DNA of 34,658 bases, taken from NCBI GenBank assembly GCA_022701985.1, contig JAKONK010000141.1:1-34658 (forward strand), in the 5' to 3' direction. Under the pieces are notes generated by a model. The model made no database searches. It saw only the letters and a program-made list of their open reading frames with translations, and had not been told where the DNA came from. Source of the stretch: Actinomycetales bacterium (GTDB taxonomy: Bacteria; Actinomycetota; Actinomycetes; Actinomycetales; Quadrisphaeraceae). The position numbers and the translations under genes are program-made. Of the stretch, positions 1-6,675 are shown piece by piece; the stretch's first letter is position 1; each line of letters starts with the position of its first letter.

Positions 1-794
1 GAGAAGAACACGATGATCGGGGCCACCAGGTTCGGCAGCAGCTCGCGGCGCAGGATCGTGCGGGTGGGGACGCCGATGACGCGCGCGGCCTGGACGAACT
101 CGCGCTCCCGCAGCGAGAGCACCTCGCCGCGGATCAGGCGGGCCAGCGGCATCCACCCGAACACCGAGAGCACGAAGAGCAGCGACGCGAACTGCGCGAC
201 GGTGAGCTTGCCCGGCTGCGACCCGTAGTACCCGATGACGATCGGCGCCAGGATCAGCGCCACGAGGATGAACGGCAGCGACAGGAAGAAGTTGATGATC
301 CAGTTGACGACGGCCTCGAGCCAGCCGCGGGCGAAGCCGCCGACGAGGCCCACCACGATGCCGATGACCGTGCTGACGATGGTCGCGACCAGTGCGACGC
401 CGATCGACGTCCGCGCGCCGTAGAGCCACAGGGCGAGGTTGTCGCGGGCCAGGCTCGGCGACAGGCCGAGGGGGTGCTCCCAGGTGAAGGTGCCCTTGGG
501 CGGGCCGACGATCGGCAGGCCGTCGAAGTCGGTGCTGCTGAGGACGACGTCGGGGTCCGGCGTGCGCCAGGTGATGCCCCACAGGCGGCAGATCACCGGC
601 GCGAGGAGCGCCAGGACGATGAACACGACGATGACGACGGCGCAGATCACCGCGACCTTGTCGCGTCGCAGCTGCTCCATGGCCTGCTGCACCGGAGAAC
701 GTCCGGCCACCGCCTTCTCCAGCGCGGTGTCAGCACCCGGGTCCGGCTCCAGCGAGTCGGCCGGGTTCTCCAGACCTGCAGACGAGATCGACAC
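1..794 (-). CDS. ABC transporter permease, DppC/OppC type (3' end outside window)
   Basis: Inner-membrane permease subunit of a dipeptide/oligopeptide-type importer. About 264 residues are visible and the C-terminus lies beyond base 1. Seen: a polar N-terminus of about 45 residues; a first membrane segment (VICAVVIVVFIVLALLAPV); a periplasmic loop containing HPLGLSP; two further segments; and the permease EAA-like region around GEVLSLREREFVQAARVIGV followed by RRELLPNLVAPII, typical of the C-type subunit (OppC_N plus BPD_transp_1). The GTG start at 794 is preceded by AAAGGGTGG about seven bases upstream. It lies 114 bases downstream of aspS on the same strand and probably has its own promoter. 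The usual DppB partner is not upstream, where aspS sits instead, so it may lie downstream outside the window. The substrate is unknown; the family call is confident. Confidence 0.93.
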   Translation of the reverse strand, partial: MSISSAGLENPADSLEPDPGADTALEKAVAGRSPVQQAMEQLRRDKVAVICAVVIVVFIVLALLAPVICRLWGITWRTPDPDVVLSSTDFDGLPIVGPPKGTFTWEHPLGLSPSLARDNLALWLYGARTSIGVALVATIVSTVIGIVVGLVGGFARGWLEAVVNWIINFFLSLPFILVALILAPIVIGYYGSQPGKLTVAQFASLLFVLSVFGWMPLARLIRGEVLSLREREFVQAARVIGVPTRTILRRELLPNLVAPIIVFF

Positions 795-836
795 GTCCCA
801 CCCTTTCGTGCACAGCCGGGTCTCGGTGCGCCGTCA

Positions 837-853
837 GTGACGATAGACGTCAC
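837..853 (-). promoter_or_regulatory. Putative promoter and operator of the ABC permease gene
   Basis: A perfect inverted repeat with arms GTGACG and CGTCAC and a five-base centre lies 43 bases upstream of the permease start. Its minus strand contains TATCGT (840-845), which fits an actinobacterial -10 box (TANNNT). A start of transcription near 833 would leave a leader of about 40 bases carrying the ribosome binding site. No convincing -35 box is visible. The repeat could be an operator, a weak hairpin behind aspS, or chance. Confidence 0.35.
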
Positions 854-908
854 CTCGCAACGAATCGAGACGGGCGCGGTCACGATTGGGACACGCTTGG
901 GGGCGGTG

Positions 909-2714
909 TTACACGCGCGTGTCGTCCTGCTTGCGTGCGTCCACACCGGCCTCCTTGCGCTGCGCGGGCGAGATCGCCGCAGGAGCTCCCGTCATCGGGT
1001 CCCAGCCCGAGGACGCCTTCGGGAAGGCGATGACGTCGCGGATCGAGTCCGAGGCCGTCAGGAGCGCGCAGATGCGGTCCCAGCCGAACGCGATGCCGCC
1101 GTGCGGCGGGGCGCCGTACGAGAACGCCTCGAGCAGGAAGCCGAACTTCTCCTGCGCCTCGGCCTCGTCCAGGCCCATGATCGCGAAGACGCGACGCTGC
1201 ACGTCCTCGCGGTGGATACGGATGGACCCGCCGCCGATCTCGTTGCCGTTGCAGACGATGTCGTAGGCGTACGCCAGCGCCTCGCCGGGCGCCTCCGCCG
1301 TGGAGTCGAAGGTGTCGAGGTGCTCGGGCTTGGGCGAGGTGAAGGCGTGGTGCACCGCCGTCCACGCGCCGCCCCCGACGGCCACGTCACCCGCGGCCAC
1401 CGCAGCGGCGGCCGGCTCGAACAGGGGCGCGTCGACCACCCACACGAAGGCCCACCGGCTCTCGTCGATGAGGTCGCAGCGCTTGCCGATCTCCAGGCGC
1501 GCCGCGCCCAGCAGCGCCCGGGCACCCGAGGCCGGGCCCGCGGCGAAGAAGACGCAGTCACCCGGCTTGGCGCCGACCTTGGCGGCCAGCCCGTCGCGCT
1601 CGGCGTCGGACAGGTTCTTCGCCACCGGGCCGGACAGGGTGCCGTCCTCGCCGATGAGCACGTACGCCAGGCCGCGGTGTCCGCGCTGCTTGGCGAACTC
1701 CTGCCACCCGTCGAGCTGGCGACGGGCCTGCGAGGCCCCGCCCGGCATGACGACGGCGCCGACGTAGGGCGCCTGGAAGACGCGGAACGTGGTGTCGGAG
1801 AAGTAGGAGGTGCAGTCGACCAGCTCCACGCCGAAGCGCAGGTCGGGCTTGTCCGAGCCGTAGCGGGCCATGGCGTCGCGGTACGTCATCCGCGGGATCG
1901 GCAGGTCGAGCTCGTACCCGATGAGCGACCACAGGCCGACGAGCACCTTCTCGGCGAGGGCGATGACGTCGTCCTGCTCCACGAAGGCCATCTCGACGTC
2001 GAGCTGGGTGAACTCCGGCTGGCGGTCGGCGCGGAAGTCCTCGTCGCGGTAGCAGCGGGCGATCTGGAAGTACCTCTCGACGCCGGCCACCATCAGCAGC
2101 TGCTTGAACAGCTGCGGGCTCTGCGGCAGGGCGTACCAGGAGCCGGGCGCGAGGCGCGCGGGCACGAGGAAGTCGCGGGCGCCCTCGGGGGTGGAGCGGG
2201 TCAGCGTGGGGGTCTCCACCTCGGTGAAGCCCTCGGCCGCGAGGACGTCGCGCGCCACGCGGTTGGCCTCGCTGCGCAGCTTGAGCGCGGCGGCGGGGGC
2301 GGGACGGCGCAGGTCGAGGTAGCGGTGGCGCAGGCGCACCTCCTCACCGGGGGCGTTCACCTGCTCGCCGGCGGCCTCGATGGGGAACGGCAGCGGCGCG
2401 GCCTCGTTCAGGACGGTCAACGCCTCGGCCACCACCTCGACCTCGCCGGTGGGCAGCGCGGGGTTCTCGTTGCCGACCGGGCGCAGCCGCACGGAGCCGG
2501 TGACCTGGACGACGAACTCGCTGCGCAGCGCGTGGGCGCCGGACGACTCCAGCAGCTCGTCGCGGACCACCACCTGCGCCACGCCGGAGGCGTCGCGCAG
2601 GTCGAGGAAGGCCACCCCGCCGTGGTCTCGGCGGCGACCCACCCACCCGGCGAGGGTGACCTGCTCGCCGTCGTGAGCGGCGCGCAGGGTTCCTGCGGAG
2701 TGGCTGCGGAGCAC
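909..2714 (-). CDS. aspS: Aspartate--tRNA(Asp/Asn) ligase, bacterial type
   Basis: Charges tRNA(Asp), and probably tRNA(Asn), with aspartate in the cytoplasm. It has 601 residues, normal for bacterial AspRS with the GAD insert. Seen in order: an N-terminal OB-fold anticodon domain ([11 protein letters not shown] at 24-33), motif 2 ([18 protein letters not shown]), the GAD insertion in the middle, and motif 3 ([16 protein letters not shown]) near the end. His31 and a glycine at position 81 match the pattern reported for non-discriminating AspRS of Pseudomonas aeruginosa; discriminating enzymes such as that of E. coli have Leu at position 31. The start is GTG at 2714, with GGAAGG about 12 bases upstream, so the ribosome binding site is poorly spaced. 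The alpha/beta hydrolase gene lies upstream on the same strand with a 78-base gap that contains a candidate promoter. Confidence 0.98.
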   Translation of the reverse strand: MLRSHSAGTLRAAHDGEQVTLAGWVGRRRDHGGVAFLDLRDASGVAQVVVRDELLESSGAHALRSEFVVQVTGSVRLRPVGNENPALPTGEVEVVAEALTVLNEAAPLPFPIEAAGEQVNAPGEEVRLRHRYLDLRRPAPAAALKLRSEANRVARDVLAAEGFTEVETPTLTRSTPEGARDFLVPARLAPGSWYALPQSPQLFKQLLMVAGVERYFQIARCYRDEDFRADRQPEFTQLDVEMAFVEQDDVIALAEKVLVGLWSLIGYELDLPIPRMTYRDAMARYGSDKPDLRFGVELVDCTSYFSDTTFRVFQAPYVGAVVMPGGASQARRQLDGWQEFAKQRGHRGLAYVLIGEDGTLSGPVAKNLSDAERDGLAAKVGAKPGDCVFFAAGPASGARALLGAARLEIGKRCDLIDESRWAFVWVVDAPLFEPAAAAVAAGDVAVGGGAWTAVHHAFTSPKPEHLDTFDSTAEAPGEALAYAYDIVCNGNEIGGGSIRIHREDVQRRVFAIMGLDEAEAQEKFGFLLEAFSYGAPPHGGIAFGWDRICALLTASDSIRDVIAFPKASSGWDPMTGAPAAISPAQRKEAGVDARKQDDTRV

Positions 2715-2744
2715 GCGGTGTACCGACCTTCCAGTCTCGGGAGT

Positions 2745-2760
2745 CGCTCTGAGCAGAGCG
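2745..2760 (-). other. Hairpin in the aspS leader
   Basis: CGCTCT and AGAGCG arms surround a four-base loop, a perfect six-pair stem lying between the candidate aspS -10 box and its start codon. It has no T tract. It may terminate readthrough from the hydrolase gene or influence aspS translation. No T-box specifier or antiterminator sequence is evident. Confidence 0.4.
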
Positions 2761-2766
2761 CAGCCG

Positions 2767-2772
2767 AGCCTA
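2767..2772 (-). promoter_or_regulatory. Candidate -10 box of aspS (TAGGCT)
   Basis: TAGGCT on the minus strand, 52 bases upstream of the aspS start, fits the TANNNT consensus. It lies between the hydrolase stop codon and aspS, so aspS may be transcribed separately as well as from upstream. No clear -35 box was seen. Confidence 0.35.
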
Positions 2773-2792
2773 GTCGCCGCCGCGCGGGCCCG

Positions 2793-3527
2793 TCAGGAGC
2801 GGATCGCCCCCACCCGGAGGTGCTGGTCGAGCCAGGCGTGCACGGCCGGCCAGTGCGGTGCCGCCGGGTCGATGAGCGCCATGTGGTCCAGCGACGGCGG
2901 CTCGACCAGCTCGACGGGCGCCCCGCCGGTGCCGGCCGCGTCGGCGTAGTCGCGGCTGTGCTCCACCGGCACGCGCGCGTCGTCGGTGCCGTGGACGACG
3001 AGCACGGGACAGGCCGGCCACGGCCGCAGCCGCGGGGACGCGAGCGCGTACGCCTCCGGGCCCTCCCCCGGGGGGACGCCCATGAGCTCCGCCACCGCAC
3101 CGCGGCCGATGCCCTCGGCGTGCCCGCGCACGAGGTCGGTCACCGGTGCGAGGGCCACGACCGCGTCGGCCGCACCGGAGTGCACCAGCGCCAGGTGGCC
3201 TCCGGCCGAGTGCCCGACGAGCACCAGCGGGCCGCCGTCGTCCCCTCGGGTCCTCAGCGCCGCCAGGGCCGATCCGACGTCGTCGGAGGTGGCGGGCCAG
3301 CCGCCTCCGGAGCCGATCCGCCGGTACTCCGGGACGACGACGCGCCAGCCGCGCTCGGCGAACGCCGGGACCAGGGGGTGCATCAGGTCGGCGGCCCACG
3401 GCGTGCGCCAGTACCCGCCGTGCACGAGCACCGCGGTCCCCCGGGCTCCGCTGCGAGGAGACGCCGGCCAGACCTCGACGACCTGCTGCGGGTCGTCGCC
3501 GTACCGCAGCGCCTCCAGCTGGGTCAC
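2793..3527 (-). CDS. Alpha/beta hydrolase, possible kynurenine formamidase-like esterase
   Basis: Predicted cytoplasmic serine hydrolase of 244 residues. Seen: oxyanion motif HGGYW at 36-40; nucleophile elbow GHSAGG with Ser107; acid residue in HGTDDARVP at Asp182/183; and catalytic His215 in LDHMALID. The HGGxW motif with an early GHSAG elbow is typical of the kynurenine formamidase/esterase branch. A kynureninase is encoded 20 kb away at 23653-24936, so formyl-kynurenine is a possible substrate, but this is inference. The GTG start at 3527 was chosen because AGGAG lies seven bases upstream and homology begins there; the frame stays open further upstream but gives low-quality sequence. It follows the rhomboid-like gene by 64 bases on the same strand. 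Confidence 0.88.
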   Translation of the reverse strand: MTQLEALRYGDDPQQVVEVWPASPRSGARGTAVLVHGGYWRTPWAADLMHPLVPAFAERGWRVVVPEYRRIGSGGGWPATSDDVGSALAALRTRGDDGGPLVLVGHSAGGHLALVHSGAADAVVALAPVTDLVRGHAEGIGRGAVAELMGVPPGEGPEAYALASPRLRPWPACPVLVVHGTDDARVPVEHSRDYADAAGTGGAPVELVEPPSLDHMALIDPAAPHWPAVHAWLDQHLRVGAIRS

Positions 3528-3591
3528 GGACGGCTCCTGGGGGTGCGCGGGACGACGAGAGCGGTTCGGCCCAGCGTGGCCGCCCGGGTGC

Positions 3592-4305
3592 TCACGGGGA
3601 AGGGGCGGCGCGGCGCGTCCTGGCCTGCACGGCGACCAGGGCGAGGCCCAGCCCGGTGGTGAAGGCCACGAGGTGGCCGGCGTTCGTGAAGTCCGGGTCG
3701 AGGCCGATGAGCACGGCGAGGGCCACGAGCCCGCCCACCACGCACACCCAGCGCCAGCGGGGCGGGAGCGCGCCCGCGAGCAGGCCGGCCGTCCCCGCGA
3801 GCGCGTAGCTGACACCGACGTCGGGGGCGGTGGTGACGCTGCGCGACACGTCGCCCTGCCGCACGCCGGCCGCGAGGAAGGTGGCGACCACGAGCGTCGC
3901 CCCGACGTGGCCGAACAGCGCCGCCACCACCGTCGACGAGCGACCGATCCGCCGGCTGCACACCGTCATGACCACGACGAGCGGCACCAGGAGCAGCACC
4001 TCGCCGGAGGTCTGCACGACGAAGGCGCTGAGGAGCAGGACGGCCGCCGGGTCGTGGCGGAGGTTGTCGATGTTGGTGCTGGCGGCCAGCACCGCCTGCC
4101 GGTGCGCGTCCTCCGGCAGCAGGGCGAGGACGACGGCCACCGCGAGCACCAGGCCCGCGTAGACCAGCGCCAGCTCGCTGCCGCGGGGCAGCCGCGACCA
4201 CCGGCCCGCGCGACGGCCCGACCCCCGGCCCGACCGGCGCTGGCCCCGCGCCCTCCCCGGCGGAGGGGTCCCGGCCGGGGAGGGAGCGGCGCCAGGGCCG
4301 ATCAC
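3592..4305 (-). CDS. Rhomboid-like integral membrane protein
   Basis: About 237 residues: a basic Arg/Pro/Gly-rich N-terminus of about 43 residues, then six or so hydrophobic segments. It resembles the actinobacterial rhomboid-like family, whose function is not established. Residues that could match the rhomboid protease dyad are present: Ser166 in DVGVSYALAG where proteases have GxSG, and His211 in NAGHLVAF in the last segment, plus His133 in FGHVGAT. The second glycine of GxSG is replaced by tyrosine, so activity is uncertain. The start is taken as GTG at 4305, eight bases after the aldo/keto reductase stop; no good ribosome binding site is visible there. The frame also stays open inside the reductase gene, so a later start is possible. 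Confidence 0.72.
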   Translation of the reverse strand: MIGPGAAPSPAGTPPPGRARGQRRSGRGSGRRAGRWSRLPRGSELALVYAGLVLAVAVVLALLPEDAHRQAVLAASTNIDNLRHDPAAVLLLSAFVVQTSGEVLLLVPLVVVMTVCSRRIGRSSTVVAALFGHVGATLVVATFLAAGVRQGDVSRSVTTAPDVGVSYALAGTAGLLAGALPPRWRWVCVVGGLVALAVLIGLDPDFTNAGHLVAFTTGLGLALVAVQARTRRAAPSP

Positions 4306-4312
4306 CTGACCA

Positions 4313-5320
4313 TCACCAGCTGCCGTGCACGTGCTCGCGGATGCGCTCGTCGTAGATGCGCTCGAAGGCGGCGAGCACGTCGGCGTCCAGCGGGGCCACC
4401 GCGGCGGCCGCGGCGTTGCCGCGCGCCTGCTCGGCGTTGCGGGCACCCGGGATGGCCGCCGTGACGCCGTCCTGGTCGAGGATCCACCGCAGTGCCAGCT
4501 GCGCCGTCGTCACGCCCTCACCGGCCTGCGAGGCCAGGGCCGCGACCTCGCGCGCCGCCCCGACGCCGACGCCGAAGGGCACGCCGGAGAACGTCTCGCC
4601 CTTGTCGAACTGCTCGCCGTTGCGGTTGAAGGTGCGGTGGTCGTCAGCGGCGAACGTCGTCGACTCGTCGTACTTGCCGGTCAGCAGCCCCGAGGCCAGC
4701 GGCACGCGGGCCAGGATCCCGACACCGGCCTGCGCGGCGGCCGGCAGCACCCGCTCCAGCGGCTTGCGGCGGAACGCGTTCAGGATGATCTGCACCGTCG
4801 CCACCCCGGGGCGGGCGATGGCGGTCAGCGCCTCGTCCACCGTCTCGACCGAGACGCCGTACGCGGCGATCGCGCCGTCGGACACCAGGGTGTCGAGGGC
4901 GTCGAAGACGGCGTCGTCGGAGTAGACCGGCGTCGGCGGGCAGTGCAGCTGCACGAGGTCGAGGCGCTCGACGCCGAGGTTGCGACGGCTCTGGTCCGTC
5001 CAGCCGCGCAGGTTCTGCAGCGTGAACGCCTCGGGCACGAACGGGTCGGCGAGGCGACCGCACTTGGTGGCCACGAACGGGCGGTCGGCCTCGGGCAGCT
5101 CGCGCAGGAACTGCCCGATGAGCTGCTCGCTGCGACCGCCTCCGTAGCCGTCGGCCGTGTCGAACAGGGTGGTCCCGGCCTCGTGGGCGGCGTGCAGGGT
5201 GGCCGTGGCGTCGGCGTCGCTGACGTCGCCCCAGCCGCCGCCGATCTGCCAGCACCCCAGCCCGACCACGCCGACCTGCGCTCCCGTGCGCCCGAGCGTC
5301 CGCGTCTCCATCGTCGTCAT
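4313..5320 (-). CDS. Aldo/keto reductase
   Basis: NADPH-dependent oxidoreductase of the aldo/keto reductase superfamily, 335 residues, cytoplasmic. Seen: N-terminal RTLGRTGAQVGVVGLGCW, the DTADGYGGGRSE segment carrying the catalytic Asp and Tyr, the active-site lysine in FVATKCGR, the DLVQLHCPP strand, and the C-terminal cofactor-binding region (AAIPGARNAEQ). This resembles the general stress protein 69/YajO-type branch; the substrate is unknown. ATG at 5320 is preferred over GTG at 5329 or ATG at 5311 because TAGCGT sits exactly seven bases upstream, fitting a leaderless transcript, while no ribosome binding site supports the others. A LacI-type palindrome lies at 5346-5359. The rhomboid-like and hydrolase genes follow and may form an operon. 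Confidence 0.95.
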   Translation of the reverse strand: MTTMETRTLGRTGAQVGVVGLGCWQIGGGWGDVSDADATATLHAAHEAGTTLFDTADGYGGGRSEQLIGQFLRELPEADRPFVATKCGRLADPFVPEAFTLQNLRGWTDQSRRNLGVERLDLVQLHCPPTPVYSDDAVFDALDTLVSDGAIAAYGVSVETVDEALTAIARPGVATVQIILNAFRRKPLERVLPAAAQAGVGILARVPLASGLLTGKYDESTTFAADDHRTFNRNGEQFDKGETFSGVPFGVGVGAAREVAALASQAGEGVTTAQLALRWILDQDGVTAAIPGARNAEQARGNAAAAAVAPLDADVLAAFERIYDERIREHVHGSW

Positions 5321-5327
5321 GGTCCGC

Positions 5328-5333
5328 ACGCTA
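5328..5333 (-). promoter_or_regulatory. Candidate leaderless promoter -10 of the aldo/keto reductase
   Basis: TAGCGT on the minus strand, with seven bases to the ATG at 5320, fits a TANNNT box placing the transcription start at the start codon. No canonical -35 box is present; the LacI-type palindrome occupies that position. Confidence 0.5.
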
Positions 5334-5345
5334 CGGCGCGACCGC

Positions 5346-5359
5346 TGTGAGCGCTCTCA
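5346..5359. promoter_or_regulatory. LacI/GalR-family operator-like palindrome
   Basis: TGTGAGCGCTCTCA has the perfect core GAGCGCTC and differs by one base from the symmetrical TGTGAGCGCTCACA typical of LacI-family operators; CebR-type sites in actinomycetes share the GAGCGCTC core. It covers the -35 position of the putative aldo/keto reductase promoter, so repression by a sugar-responsive regulator is plausible. It also lies 71 bases upstream of the divergent VOC gene. No LacI-family gene is in the window. Confidence 0.5.
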
Positions 5360-5429
5360 GAGGCCCCCGTACTCGCCCGGGAGCTGCAGGACGACGACGG
5401 CGACCGCGTGCCACCCTTCGCCCGTGGAC

Positions 5430-5816
5430 ATGAAGCTCGAGCTGGTGCCCCTGCCCGTCACCGACGTCGACGCCGCGAAGGCGTTCTACGCCGACGGCCT
5501 CGGCTGCAGCGTCGACGTCGACGTCACCCCCGCACCGGGGGTCCGCGTGGTCCAGGTGACGCCGCCCGGCTCGGCCTGCTCGATCGGCTTCGGCACCGGG
5601 CTCCCCGTGCACGGCGGCACGCCGGGCTCGGTGCGGGGGCTGCACCTCGTGGTCGCCGACATCGCTGCCGCACGTGCGGAGCTGGCGGGTCGGGGCGTCG
5701 ACGTCGGCGAGGTCACCGACGCCGGCGGGGGTGTGCTCTGCGCCGGGCTGCAGGACCCGGACGGCAACTCCCTGGTGCTCCAGCAGATGCCCTGGCGCAC
5801 GGGCGACACCTTCTGA
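5430..5816 (+). CDS. VOC (glyoxalase/bleomycin resistance) family protein
   Basis: A 128-residue single-domain protein of the vicinal oxygen chelate superfamily. Seen: MKLELVPLPVTDVDAAKAFY at the start, typical of these folds; GLHLVVADIAAARAEL in the second half module; and the C-terminal DPDGNSLVLQQ signature. Members include lyases, dioxygenases and drug-binding proteins; nothing here fixes the reaction. ATG at 5430 is preferred because the family conventionally begins at this point; an in-frame GTG lies two codons earlier at 5424. It is transcribed divergently from the aldo/keto reductase, with about 110 bases between them. Confidence 0.9.
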   Translation: MKLELVPLPVTDVDAAKAFYADGLGCSVDVDVTPAPGVRVVQVTPPGSACSIGFGTGLPVHGGTPGSVRGLHLVVADIAAARAELAGRGVDVGEVTDAGGGVLCAGLQDPDGNSLVLQQMPWRTGDTF

Positions 5817-5827
5817 CCGGGCACCCC

Positions 5828-6289
5828 GTGGTCGCGGGCGCAGGCCGCTCCGCGGCGGCGGGCCTGCTCCACGGCTCGTGGCCCGCCGTCCTCGCGGTGG
5901 CCGGTGGGATCGTCGTCGCGCTCGCCGTCTGCTGGCTGCTGCTGCTCGCGGTCCTCTGGCGGGTCTCCCGCGGCCGCACCACCTGGCGCGACGCCCTGAG
6001 GCTGCTGCCCGACCTCGTCCGCCTCGTGCGCCGGCTCGCCACCGACCGCGACCTGCCGCGCGGCGTCCGCGTCCGCCTGTGGCTGCTGCTCGGCTACCTG
6101 GCGCTGCCGATCGACCTCGTGCCCGACGTCCTGCCCGTCATCGGGTGGGCGGACGACGTGCTCGCCGTCGTCCTGGTGCTGCGGTCGGTGGTGCGGCGGG
6201 CGGGGCCGGAGGCGCTGGAGCGCCACTGGCCGGGCACGCCGGAGGGCCTGGCCGCCGTGCGGGCGGCCTGCGGCCTCGCACCGACCTGA
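5828..6289 (+). CDS. DUF1232 (YkvA-like) membrane protein
   Basis: A 153-residue membrane protein. Residues 15-45 form a hydrophobic segment (VLAVAGGIVVALAVCWLLLL), followed by a basic stretch and the DUF1232 core LPIDLVPDVLPVIGWADDVL, the hallmark of the YkvA family of unknown function. The start is GTG at 5828, 11 bases after the VOC stop codon; the ribosome binding site is weak, so it may depend on translation of the upstream gene. The frame is open further upstream, but that part overlaps the VOC gene and has shadow-like composition. Confidence 0.85.
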   Translation: MVAGAGRSAAAGLLHGSWPAVLAVAGGIVVALAVCWLLLLAVLWRVSRGRTTWRDALRLLPDLVRLVRRLATDRDLPRGVRVRLWLLLGYLALPIDLVPDVLPVIGWADDVLAVVLVLRSVVRRAGPEALERHWPGTPEGLAAVRAACGLAPT

Positions 6290-6298
6290 GCGGAGGGC

Positions 6299-6376
6299 TC
6301 AGGCGCCGACCAGCAGCGCGGCGACGGAGCTCCTGCCCGCCCCCGGCGGGCCGCTGACGACGAGGAGGTCGGCCAC
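6299..6376 (-). pseudogene. Remnant of a P-loop NTPase (Walker A fragment)
   Basis: A 25-codon frame begins at GTG 6376, with GGGTGG just upstream. It encodes a hydrophobic strand, a clean Walker A motif (SGPPGAGRSS) and then AALLVGA before a TGA. This is how AAA-type kinases and ATPases begin, but the remaining roughly 150 residues are missing and the DUF1232 gene ends just beyond. It looks like the amino-terminal remnant of a deleted gene. A chance occurrence cannot be excluded in GC-rich DNA, although start, strand and P-loop are in the right order and spacing. Confidence 0.45.
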
Positions 6377-6420
6377 GGCACCACCCTGGCGCACGCCGCG
6401 CGAGATCGGCGGACCGTGCG

Positions 6421-6426
6421 TAGCGT
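6421..6426 (+). promoter_or_regulatory. Candidate -10 box of the antitoxin-like/HhH gene pair
   Basis: TAGCGT fits TANNNT and would give a leader of about 33 bases containing the strong ribosome binding site at 6453-6460. No -35 box is obvious. Confidence 0.35.
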
Positions 6427-6465
6427 CGTCGTCGCACGATCGGACGAGAGATGAGGAGGAGACCC

Positions 6466-6675
6466 GTGGTCGACTTCAAGGGCCTCGCAGACAAGGCCAA
6501 GGACCTCGCCGGGAAGCACCCCGACAAGGCCGACCAGGTCGTCGAGAAGGGTGGCGACGCGATCGACGCCCGTACCGGCGGCAAGTACGCCAGCCACGTG
6601 GACACCGGCCAGGAGAAGGCTGACGCCTTCCTCGACGGCCAGGGCGACGCGACCGGCGGCGAGCCCCGCCGGTGA
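6466..6675 (+). CDS. MT0933-type antitoxin family protein (orphan)
   Basis: A small, very hydrophilic 69-residue protein with the family pattern LADKAKDLAGKHPDKADQVV, then GDAIDARTGGKYASHVDTGQEKADAFL. In Mycobacterium tuberculosis the homologue is annotated as the antitoxin of an SRPBCC-fold toxin. No SRPBCC partner is encoded next to it here, so a toxin-antitoxin role is not supported by context. The GTG start at 6466 is decided by the strong GAGGAGGAG ribosome binding site five bases upstream; an ATG at 6451 in the same frame has no such site. Its stop overlaps the GTG of the HhH-GPD gene by four bases (GTGA), so the two are translationally coupled. Confidence 0.82.
   Translation: MVDFKGLADKAKDLAGKHPDKADQVVEKGGDAIDARTGGKYASHVDTGQEKADAFLDGQGDATGGEPRR

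Noticed and set aside
2715-2792. T-box or other riboswitch ahead of aspS, and likewise ahead of hisS and thrS
   Set aside because: The leaders are too short (thrS has nearly none, hisS only 14 bases) and no T-box core sequence is visible before aspS.
474-3662. A continuous plus-strand open frame of over 1000 codons across aspS and the hydrolase gene
   Set aside because: It is antisense to well-recognised genes and has the Arg/Gly/Val/His/Asp composition of a GC-rich shadow frame; no family motif is present.
6451-6465. ATG at 6451 as the start of the antitoxin-like gene
   Set aside because: The GAGGAGGAG ribosome binding site lies inside this stretch and points to the GTG at 6466, where family similarity begins.
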